From: Brevundimonas bullata
Lineage (GTDB): Bacteria > Pseudomonadota > Alphaproteobacteria > Caulobacterales > Caulobacteraceae
Length of the DNA stretch: 64,000 nt
NCBI RefSeq assembly: GCF_003350205.1
Contig: NZ_QLLC01000002.1
Coordinates: 1 to 64,000 of the forward strand
Direction of reading: 5' to 3'
The notes below the pieces were generated by a model. That model made no database searches. It was given only the letters and a program-made list of their open reading frames with translations, and was not told the origin of the DNA. Numbering within the stretch: position 1 is the first letter of the stretch; every line of letters begins with the position of its first letter. This document shows, piece after piece, positions 57,459-64,000 of the stretch. The position numbers and the translations under genes were made by a program.

Positions 57459-58637
57459 TTAGATCGTCGCCTGTCGTTTGACGGTCTTGGCCAGGCTCCA
57501 TTTGTGGACCTCCGTCGGGCCGTCGTAGATGCGGAAGGCGCGGACCTCGCGGAAGATCTGTTCGACCACGGTGTCGCCCGAGACGCCGGTCCCGCCCATG
57601 ATCTGGACGCAGCGGTCGGCGACGCCGAACAGGGCCTCGGACACGGCGACCTTGGTCATCGAGCTTTCGGTCGTGCCCAGGGCGCCGGTGTCCAGCACGC
57701 CGGCGCACCAGTCGATCATCAGCTCGGCCTGTTTCAGCGCGATCAGGTTGTCGGCCAGCATGAAGCCGACGCCCTCGTGGTCTATCAGGGGCTTGCCGAA
57801 GGCGTGGCGTTTGACGGCGTAGGCGGCGGCGATCTCGTGCGCGCGGCGGCAGGCGCCGAGCCAGCGCATGCAGTGGCTGAGACGGGCCGGGCTGAGACGG
57901 ACCTGAGCGTATTTGAAGCCCTGATGCGGGGCGCCGAGGATCTGGTCGCCGGGCACGCGCAGGTCTTCGAGGGCGATGATCGAATGGCCGCCGGGCATGG
58001 AGGAATCGATCGTCTCCATCACCCGCTCGACCCGCACGGCGGGGTCGGGCAGGTCGACCAGGAACATGGTGGCCGCGACCTTGCCGTCGCCCGAGTCCGT
58101 GCGAGCCATGACGATGCCGACCGAGGCGCCGACCGCGCCGGTGATGAAGGCCTTGCGGCCGTTGATGCGCCAGCCGTCGCCGGCCGGGACGGCGGTGGTC
58201 TTCAGCATGGAGGGGTCGGCGCCGGCGCCGTCGTCCTCGGCGGGTTCGGTCATGAAGAAGGCGGAGCGCGCCTGACCGCTGACCAGGGGGTCGAGGAAGC
58301 GGCGCTTCTGAGCCTCGCTGGCGACCTGGTCGAGCAGGTACATATTGCCCTCGTCCGGGGCCATGACGTTGAGGGCGACGGGGCCTAGCGGCGACAGGCC
58401 CGACGCCTGAAGCACCAGGGCTGTCGCGCGCTGCGACAGGTGCGATCCATCGGCCCCGATGTGCGGCGTCATCAATCCGGCGGCGCGCGCCCTGGCCCGC
58501 AGTTCGACGACCAGATCGTCGGTCGGGCCGTGCGACGTGGCGCGCGGGTCCTTCTCATAGGGAATGACGACGTCGCGCACGAAGCGTTCGACGCGCGCGG
58601 CGATGGCCTGGCCCTGGTCGAGGTCGTTGCGGTTCAT
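57459..58637 (-). CDS. Acyl-CoA dehydrogenase family protein
   Basis: A 392-residue flavin enzyme that would oxidise an acyl-CoA. FAD/substrate motifs include SAFFMTEPAEDDGAGADPSM, WRINGRKAFITGAVGASVGI, GHSIIALEDLRVPGDQILGA, RHAFGKPLIDHEGVGFMLAD and QIMGGTGVSGDTVVEQIFRE, followed by RAFRIYDGPTEVHKWSLAKT. The ATG at 58637 overlaps the stop of the preceding phosphotransferase gene. The pairing of ACAD with an aminoglycoside-phosphotransferase-fold protein mirrors the fused ACAD10/11 enzymes, which act on hydroxy-acyl-CoAs. Confidence 0.93.
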   Translation of the reverse strand: MNRNDLDQGQAIAARVERFVRDVVIPYEKDPRATSHGPTDDLVVELRARARAAGLMTPHIGADGSHLSQRATALVLQASGLSPLGPVALNVMAPDEGNMYLLDQVASEAQKRRFLDPLVSGQARSAFFMTEPAEDDGAGADPSMLKTTAVPAGDGWRINGRKAFITGAVGASVGIVMARTDSGDGKVAATMFLVDLPDPAVRVERVMETIDSSMPGGHSIIALEDLRVPGDQILGAPHQGFKYAQVRLSPARLSHCMRWLGACRRAHEIAAAYAVKRHAFGKPLIDHEGVGFMLADNLIALKQAELMIDWCAGVLDTGALGTTESSMTKVAVSEALFGVADRCVQIMGGTGVSGDTVVEQIFREVRAFRIYDGPTEVHKWSLAKTVKRQATI

Positions 58638-59704
58638 GATGTCGTCTCCGTCTGGGCCCAGGCCAGGGCGGCGAGGGCGGGCAGGTTGTCGGCCATGGTC
58701 TGGGCGTGGGCGGAGGCGGCGGTGCCGCGCGCGATCCGCCCCTTGATGCCGTGGAAGATGGCCGCCAGCCGGAACATGTTGAACGCCATGTAGAAGCGCA
58801 GTTCGTCCGATCTGGGCGGCACGCGACCCACTCGCTCGCAATAGGCGGCCAGGTAGTCGGCTTCGCTGGGAATCCCCAGGGCCTTCAGGTCGGCGCCGGC
58901 AAAGCCGCCGATCATGGATGGCGGCAGGCGGTACATCATCAGGTGATAGGTGAAGTCGCCCATGGGATGGCCCAGGGTCGACAACTCCCAGTCCAGCACG
59001 GCCCGCACCTCGGCGCTGTCGGGGGCGAAGATGAGGTTGTCGGCGCGGAAATCGCCGTGAACCACGCATGCGGCGCCGTCGTCCTCGGGCATGTTCTCGG
59101 GCAGCCAGGCGACCAGCCGGTCCATGTTGGGATCGCGCCCCGCCAGGTCGTCTTCCTGATACTGCCGGGACCAGCGCTGGATCTGGCGCGCGAAGAATGC
59201 CCCGGGGCGGCCATAGTCTTCCAGGTCGAGGGCTCGGATGTCGAGGCTGTGCAGACGGGCGATGGTGGCGTTCAGGGCGTCGAAATGCGCGGCCCGCTGA
59301 TCCGGCGTCAGATCGGGCAGGGTGGGGGTCCAGAAGATGCGGCCCTCGACCATCTCCATCACCATGAAGGTCGAGCTGATGACGGCCTCGTCCTCGCACA
59401 GGATCAGGGGGGCGGGGACGGGGAAGCCGGCGGCGTGCAGGGCCGAGATCACGCGATGCTCGCGCTCTACCGCATGAGCGCCTTTCAGGACGGGGCCGCC
59501 CGGCTTGCGGCGCAGGACGTAGGATTTTCCGGGTGTGTCCAGACGATAGGTCGGGTTGGACTGGCCGCCGTTGAATTGGCGAATGTCGAGGGGGCCGCGC
59601 ACCTCCGGCGCGTGCTGGCGCAGCCAGGCCGTCAGGCGCTCGACCGGCAGCTCATGCCCCGCCCGCACGGGGCCGGACCCCTCGAAGGTGATGGTCTGGG
59701 ACAT
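58634..59704 (-). CDS. Phosphotransferase family protein (ACAD10/11 kinase-domain-like)
   Basis: A 356-residue protein with an aminoglycoside phosphotransferase/choline kinase fold. It has the N-terminal QFNGGQSNPTYRL nucleotide loop, the YVLRRKPGG Lys, the catalytic CVVHGDFRADNLIFAPDSAE loop and VLDWELSTLGHPMGDFTYHL (metal-binding Asp). Homologous domains in ACAD10/11 phosphorylate 4-hydroxyacyl-CoAs so that the linked dehydrogenase can act; the ATGA overlap with the ACAD gene supports the same team here. Start set at 59704 (MSQTITFEGSGPV). Confidence 0.92.
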   Translation of the reverse strand: MSQTITFEGSGPVRAGHELPVERLTAWLRQHAPEVRGPLDIRQFNGGQSNPTYRLDTPGKSYVLRRKPGGPVLKGAHAVEREHRVISALHAAGFPVPAPLILCEDEAVISSTFMVMEMVEGRIFWTPTLPDLTPDQRAAHFDALNATIARLHSLDIRALDLEDYGRPGAFFARQIQRWSRQYQEDDLAGRDPNMDRLVAWLPENMPEDDGAACVVHGDFRADNLIFAPDSAEVRAVLDWELSTLGHPMGDFTYHLMMYRLPPSMIGGFAGADLKALGIPSEADYLAAYCERVGRVPPRSDELRFYMAFNMFRLAAIFHGIKGRIARGTAASAHAQTMADNLPALAALAWAQTETTS

Positions 59705-59754
59705 GGTGGAAACCTCGCCGAACGGGTGATCACACGCCCGGCTCAGCCGCGCCG

Positions 59755-59777
59755 ATCTATGACTTGCGTAAATAGAC
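59755..59777. promoter_or_regulatory. Candidate operator between divergent catabolic genes
   Basis: GATCTAT at 59755 and ATAGACC around 59771 form a near-perfect inverted repeat (six of seven pairs) within the 112-bp gap between the divergent phosphotransferase and oxygenase genes. The bases around it are AT-rich. It could bind a TetR- or MarR-type regulator not present in the window. The evidence is symmetry and position only. Confidence 0.3.
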
Positions 59778-59816
59778 CAAAAAGGCGAGGGTTCGTCCAG
59801 AGCCAGGAGATGAGCC

Positions 59817-61313
59817 ATGCAGATCGAGCGGTTGTCGCCCATCGTCGCGACCCTGAAACCCAGCAATCACCCCTACCTCAGCGGGCCGTGGACGCCTCAG
59901 CATGAGGAGGTCAACGCGGTTGATCTGGAGGTGATCGAGGGGGCGATCCCGGTGGACATCGACGGCGTCTATATCCGCAACACCGAGAACCAGATTCACA
60001 CGCCCCTGGGCCGTCACCATCCCTTCGACGGCGACGGGATGCTGCACCAGATCAGCTTCCGCAACGGCAAGGCCGATTATCGCAACCGCTTCGTGCGCAG
60101 CCGCTGTTTCCAGGCGGAGCAGCAGGCGGGCGAGAGCCTGTGGGGCGGGATGATGGACGGGCCGGAAGTGTCGAAACGCCCCGGCTTCGGCGCCCACGGC
60201 GGCATCAAGGATTCGGCCAGCACAGACGTGGTGGTCCATGCGGGCAAGGCGCTGGCGACCTTCTATCAGTGCGGCGAGGCCTATCAGCTGGACCCGACCT
60301 CATTGGAGGATCAGGGCGTGGCGCCCTGGGCGCCGCTGGACGGGGTCTCGGCCCATGCGCGGGTGGACGAGCGGACGGGAGAGCTGCTGTTCTTTAACTA
60401 CTCGAAGCACGCGCCCTATATGTATTACGGCGTGGTCGGCCCGGACGGGCGGCGCACCCATTACACGCCCGTTCCTTTGCCGGGCGCGCGTCTGCCGCAC
60501 GACATGATCTTCAGCGAAAACTACACCATTCTGAACGACTTCCCGCTGTTCTGGGACGAGAAGGCGCTGAAGGCGGGCTATCACGCCGTGCGCTATCGCC
60601 CCGACATGCCGTCGCGCTTCGCCGTCATCCCCCGCTATGGCGAGGCCAAGGACATCCGCTGGTTCGAGGCGGCGCCGACCTATGTGCTGCACTTCCTCAA
60701 CGCCTATGAGGAGGGCGACGAGATCGTCATGGACGGCTATTTCCAGGAAAAGCCGATGCCGGACCCCCTGGGCGACCTGCCAGAGATCTACGCCGAGCAC
60801 GCCCACATGATGGCCTTCGTCGACGAGAACAGCTTCCGCCCGAAACTGCACCGCTGGCGCTTCAATCTGGCCGACGGGACGACCAAGGAAGAGCGGCTGG
60901 ACGACCGGCTGGTCGAGTTCGGCACCATCAATCAGCAGTACGCCGGCCAGCCCTATCGCTATGCTTACAGCACCACGACCAAGCCGGGCTGGTTCCTGTT
61001 CAACGGCTTCATCAAGCACGACCTGAAGACCGGCGAATCCTGGACCGTGACCCTGCCGGACGGGCGCTACGCCAGCGAGGCGCCGTTCGCGCCGCGCATC
61101 GGGGCGACGGCCGAGGATGACGGCTATCTGGTCAGTTTCATCATCGACGAGAACACGGGCCGGTCGGAGTGCATCCTGATCGACTGCAAGCGGTTCGAGG
61201 ACGGCCCCGTCTGCCGCATCGCCCTGCCGCACAAGATCAGTTCCGGCACCCACGCCTGCTGGGCCGACCGCCGCTTCCTCACCGCCGAGGCGGACGCCGC
61301 CGACGCGGCTTGA
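59817..61313 (+). CDS. Carotenoid/lignostilbene-type oxygenase
   Basis: A 498-residue non-heme iron dioxygenase of the carotenoid cleavage family, which splits C=C bonds in apocarotenoids or stilbenes. The four iron-binding His are visible: His180 in VSAHARVD, His228 in LPHDMIFSENY, His292 in YVLHFLNAYEEGD and His479 in SSGTHACWAD. The N-terminal LSGPWTPQHEEVNAVDLEVI and RNTENQIHTPLGRHHPFDGD are typical. Its neighbour is a feruloyl-CoA-synthase-like ligase, which favours a lignin-related or isoeugenol-type substrate over carotenoids, but sequence reading cannot decide. Confidence 0.92.
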   Translation: MQIERLSPIVATLKPSNHPYLSGPWTPQHEEVNAVDLEVIEGAIPVDIDGVYIRNTENQIHTPLGRHHPFDGDGMLHQISFRNGKADYRNRFVRSRCFQAEQQAGESLWGGMMDGPEVSKRPGFGAHGGIKDSASTDVVVHAGKALATFYQCGEAYQLDPTSLEDQGVAPWAPLDGVSAHARVDERTGELLFFNYSKHAPYMYYGVVGPDGRRTHYTPVPLPGARLPHDMIFSENYTILNDFPLFWDEKALKAGYHAVRYRPDMPSRFAVIPRYGEAKDIRWFEAAPTYVLHFLNAYEEGDEIVMDGYFQEKPMPDPLGDLPEIYAEHAHMMAFVDENSFRPKLHRWRFNLADGTTKEERLDDRLVEFGTINQQYAGQPYRYAYSTTTKPGWFLFNGFIKHDLKTGESWTVTLPDGRYASEAPFAPRIGATAEDDGYLVSFIIDENTGRSECILIDCKRFEDGPVCRIALPHKISSGTHACWADRRFLTAEADAADAA

Positions 61314-61384
61314 CCCAGCGTCGTTCTGCGTCTCATCTTGCTTTTATTAGCAGACCGTCTTGAGGCGGCGACCGGGAGGGTTTC

Positions 61385-63247
61385 ATGGACGCATCGGATC
61401 AGATGTCGGAGCAGTGGCGCACCGCAGGCTTCCGCGACGCCGGGCTGATGCCCGTCGACCTGGACGTGCGGCGCGAGCCGGACGGGGCGATGGTGATGCG
61501 CTCGCGCGTGGCTCTGGCCGCGCATGACTGGAACCTGCCGCGCGCCTTTGCCGGGGTGGCGGCGCGCCGGGTGGCGGAGACGGCCCTGGCGCGGCGTGAT
61601 CCGGCCCAGGGCGGGGCGTGGTCCAAGCTGGACTACGCCGGTCTGAAGCACCGCATGGACGCCGTGACCCAGTGGCTGCTGGATCATCCGCAGCATAGGG
61701 GCGGGCCGCTGATGCTGATGGGCGCCAACAGTCCGGCCATGGCCGCCTTCCTGTTCGGGGCCATGGCGGCGGGCGTGCCGACCGCGCCGGTCAGCGCCCA
61801 CTACGCCCTGCTGGGCGGCGATCTGGGGCGGTTGAACCATGTCATCCGCTCACTGAAGCCGTCCATCCTTCTGATCGAGGATGCGCGCATGGTCGCGGGC
61901 GCGATCGACGCCCTGGACCTGGGCGACGCCATCGTCATCACCGCGACGCCCGAGGCGTTGACCCGTCCCAGCCGGCCTCTGTCCGAGGTCATGGCGACGC
62001 AGCCAGGCCCGGATGTCGCCGCGAGCATCGAAGGGTTGCAGCCCGATCAGGTCGCCCAGTTCATGATGACCTCGGGCTCGACCGGCCTGCCCAAGGTCGT
62101 GCCGCTGAGCCTGAAATCGGTCGCCGCCAACACGGCCCAGGCCGCCCAGGTGATCGGCGAAGGCTATGCCTGGTCGGGGCAGATGCTGGGCTGGATGCCG
62201 TGGAACCATGTGGCGGGGGCGGCGGTGCTGCGCGCCGTTCTGCTGGCGGGCGGCGCCTTCTACATCGACGACGGCAAGCCCATGCCGGGCCTGTTTGAGG
62301 AGTCGATCCGCAACCTGCGCGAGCTGCCGGTGCGCTACTATGTCAACGTCCCCACCGGCTACGCCATGCTGGCCGACGCGCTGGAGGCGGACGCCGAGCT
62401 GCGCCGGACCTTCTTCTCGGACCTGCGGGTCATGGTCTTCGGCGGCGCGGCCCTGAGCCAGTCGGTCAGCGATCGGATTCAGGCCATGGCGGTGCAGGAA
62501 ACCGGCCATCGCATCATGCTGACCTCGGCCTATGGCGCGACCGAAACCACGGCGGGCTTCATGGTGGTGCATCAGTACACCGACCGTCTGGGTCTGGGCC
62601 TGCCGGTGCCGGGCGTCGAGGTGAAGCTGGTCCCGCATGACGCCGACAAGTTCGAGGTGCGGGTGCGCGGCCCCAACGTCATGGCCGGCTATCACGACGA
62701 CGCGGCGCGGACCGCCGAGGCGTTCGACGCCGACGGCTATTACCGCATGGGCGACCTGGCGACCCTCGCCGACCGGGACGATCCGGCCCAGGGCGTCTTC
62801 TTCGCCGGGCGGCTGGCGGACCAGTTCAAGCTGTCGACCGGCTCCTGGGTGTTCGGGGCGCAGATGCGCGAAGCCGCCTTGCAGGCCCTGGCGCCTTTGG
62901 CCGCCGAGGTGGTGCTGTGCGACGACAACCGACCGTGGCTGGGCGTTCTGGCCTGGCCCTCGGCCGCCGGGATCAAGGCGGCGCTGGACATGGAGGTCGT
63001 CGAGGCCATGACCTCGGGCGCTCTGGCGCAGGCGGCGCGGGAACGCCTGGCCGCGCACAACGCCTCGGCCCACGGCGCCAGCGGCCGCATCGCCCGGCTG
63101 GCCTTCCTGACCACGCCGCCCGATCCGAACGCTCACGAGGTGTCGGACAAGGCCACCATCAATCGCCGCGCCGTCATCGACAACCGCAAGCCCCAGGTCG
63201 ACGCCCTCTACGCCGAGCCGCCGGGGCCGGGCGTGGTCGTCGCCTGA
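61385..63247 (+). CDS. AMP-dependent acyl/aryl-CoA ligase (feruloyl-CoA synthase-like)
   Basis: A 620-residue adenylating enzyme that forms a CoA thioester of a carboxylic acid. The ATP-loop is FMMTSGSTGLPKVVPLS, the middle motif is LTSAYGATETTAGFMV, and later motifs are YYRMGDLATLADRDDPAQG and FFAGRLADQFKLSTGSWV. The C-terminal VSDKATINRRAVI carries the likely catalytic Lys. Overall length and the DQFKLSTGSWV form resemble feruloyl-CoA synthases rather than fatty-acid ligases. It lies 71 bp after the oxygenase on the same strand and 17 bp before the thiolase, indicating an operon. Confidence 0.88.
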   Translation: MDASDQMSEQWRTAGFRDAGLMPVDLDVRREPDGAMVMRSRVALAAHDWNLPRAFAGVAARRVAETALARRDPAQGGAWSKLDYAGLKHRMDAVTQWLLDHPQHRGGPLMLMGANSPAMAAFLFGAMAAGVPTAPVSAHYALLGGDLGRLNHVIRSLKPSILLIEDARMVAGAIDALDLGDAIVITATPEALTRPSRPLSEVMATQPGPDVAASIEGLQPDQVAQFMMTSGSTGLPKVVPLSLKSVAANTAQAAQVIGEGYAWSGQMLGWMPWNHVAGAAVLRAVLLAGGAFYIDDGKPMPGLFEESIRNLRELPVRYYVNVPTGYAMLADALEADAELRRTFFSDLRVMVFGGAALSQSVSDRIQAMAVQETGHRIMLTSAYGATETTAGFMVVHQYTDRLGLGLPVPGVEVKLVPHDADKFEVRVRGPNVMAGYHDDAARTAEAFDADGYYRMGDLATLADRDDPAQGVFFAGRLADQFKLSTGSWVFGAQMREAALQALAPLAAEVVLCDDNRPWLGVLAWPSAAGIKAALDMEVVEAMTSGALAQAARERLAAHNASAHGASGRIARLAFLTTPPDPNAHEVSDKATINRRAVIDNRKPQVDALYAEPPGPGVVVA

Positions 63248-63264
63248 AACAGAGAGAATATCCG

Positions 63265-64000
63265 ATGGTCTATATCCTGGGCGGCTGGCAGTCCGACTTC
63301 AAACGCAACTGGGCCCGCGAGGGGCTGGAGATCGGCGATGGTTTCGCCGAGGCCCTGCACGGCGGCCTCGACGCCGTAGGCATGGCGCCGGGCGAGATCG
63401 AGGTCGGCCATGTCGGCAACTTCGTCGGCGACCTGTTCTCGGGGCAGGGGCAACTGGGCGGCTTCTTCGCCATGGCCGACCCGGCCTTCGACGGTCTGCC
63501 GACCTCGCGGCACGAGGCGGCCTGCGCCTCGGGCAGCATCGCCCTGCTGGCGGCGATGGCGGACATCGAGTCCGGTCGCTATGGAACCGCCGCCGTCCTG
63601 GGGCTGGAGATGATGCGCAACGTGCCGGGCGAAACGGGCGCGGCCTATCTGGGGGCCGCCGCCTGGGTCGGGCATGAGTATCAGGGCGCACGCTACGTCT
63701 GGCCGCGCGCCTTTTCGGAACTGACCGACGAATACGACCGTCGCTACGGCATCGACGAGGCGCACCTGCGTCGCATCTCCCAGATCAATTTCGCCAACGC
63801 CAAGCTGAACCCCAACGCCCAGACGCGCGACTATGTCTTCAACGAAGCCAGCTTTGCGGCCGATGACGAGGCTAATCCGGTCATCGAGGGCCGGGTGCGC
63901 AAGAGCGACTGCGGCCAGGTGACGGACGGGGCGGCCATGGTGGTCCTGGCCTCGGCCGAGCGGGCTACGGACTATGCCCGGCGGCGCGGCGTGCCGCTGG
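63265..64000 (+). CDS. Thiolase / acetyl-CoA acetyltransferase (truncated by window end)
   Basis: The first 245 residues of a thiolase, cut by the window edge. It starts MVYILGGWQSDFKRNWAREG and contains the nucleophilic Cys87 in RHEAACASGSIALLAAMADI. SKLNPNAQTRDYV-like spacing (AKLNPNAQTRDYVF) and VRKSDCGQVTDGAAMVVLAS are typical of SCP2-type thiolases that cleave ketoacyl-CoAs. The catalytic His/Cys of the C-terminal part lie beyond the window. It probably completes side-chain shortening of the acid activated by the ligase upstream. Confidence 0.92.
   Translation, partial: MVYILGGWQSDFKRNWAREGLEIGDGFAEALHGGLDAVGMAPGEIEVGHVGNFVGDLFSGQGQLGGFFAMADPAFDGLPTSRHEAACASGSIALLAAMADIESGRYGTAAVLGLEMMRNVPGETGAAYLGAAAWVGHEYQGARYVWPRAFSELTDEYDRRYGIDEAHLRRISQINFANAKLNPNAQTRDYVFNEASFAADDEANPVIEGRVRKSDCGQVTDGAAMVVLASAERATDYARRRGVPL

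Overview
The window is high-GC, gene-dense chromosomal DNA from an alphaproteobacterium, almost certainly a member of the Caulobacteraceae and most likely a Brevundimonas-like organism. The reasons are the divergent flgF-flgG-flgA-flgH / fliL-fliM block with a sigma-54 promoter and a CtrA-like box between its halves, an ECF sigma/ChrR pair followed by photo-oxidative stress genes, and many TonB-era Gram-negative envelope features (autotransporter, lipoproteins, HME-RND efflux). No species can be fixed from sequence reading alone.

Layout. 1-1853 is the right end of an integrative element: AT-richer DNA with two phased palindromes, a small protein and a tyrosine recombinase, ending against the 3' end of tRNA-Ser(GGA). 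2001-6471 holds msrA, a YjbR-type protein, a DUF885 hydrolase and a tandem set of three small related secreted proteins. 6594-13233 is flagellar: L-ring, P-ring chaperone and distal-rod genes on the minus strand, divergent from fliL-fliM, a DUF6468-like protein and a MotE-like protein. 13293-28324 is mostly housekeeping: M28 peptidase, tRNA-Leu(TAA), alkaline phosphatase, pyruvate kinase, an orphan adenine methylase, RNase HII, 3-methyladenine glycosylase, YgfZ, a GT9 glycosyltransferase, dihydroorotase and prephenate dehydrogenase. Two families of dispersed palindromic repeats lie in its gaps.

28430-43035 is a metal-handling island: a DUF305/beta-propeller protein, then (after an SDR) a CueR-controlled operon whose copper ATPase has lost its whole catalytic centre, a divergent pcoAB pair (multicopper oxidase plus His/Met-rich outer-membrane protein), a frameshifted metal-binding leader gene and a czcCBA-type efflux system. 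43092-49644 is a 1729-residue autotransporter built from about 39 imperfect 27-residue repeats, divergent from an AraC-type regulator.

49689-57380 is a photo-oxidative stress module: ChrR-like anti-sigma and ECF sigma factor with a recognisable autoregulatory promoter, divergent from a FAD oxidoreductase, DUF1365 protein, DNA photolyase and cyclopropane-fatty-acid-type methyltransferase in overlapping reading frames, then a lipocalin and a lipoprotein. 57459-64000 looks like a catabolic cluster (acyl-CoA dehydrogenase, phosphotransferase-family protein, carotenoid/lignostilbene-type oxygenase, feruloyl-CoA-synthase-like ligase, truncated thiolase) for an aromatic or apocarotenoid substrate.

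The most interesting things I found are the three tandem secreted paralogues of unknown function, the repeat-built autotransporter with 21-bp-phased direct repeats upstream, the sigma/anti-sigma membrane-repair module with an altered zinc site in ChrR, and the still-regulated but gutted copper ATPase operon. None is a clear-cut new defence or mobile system.
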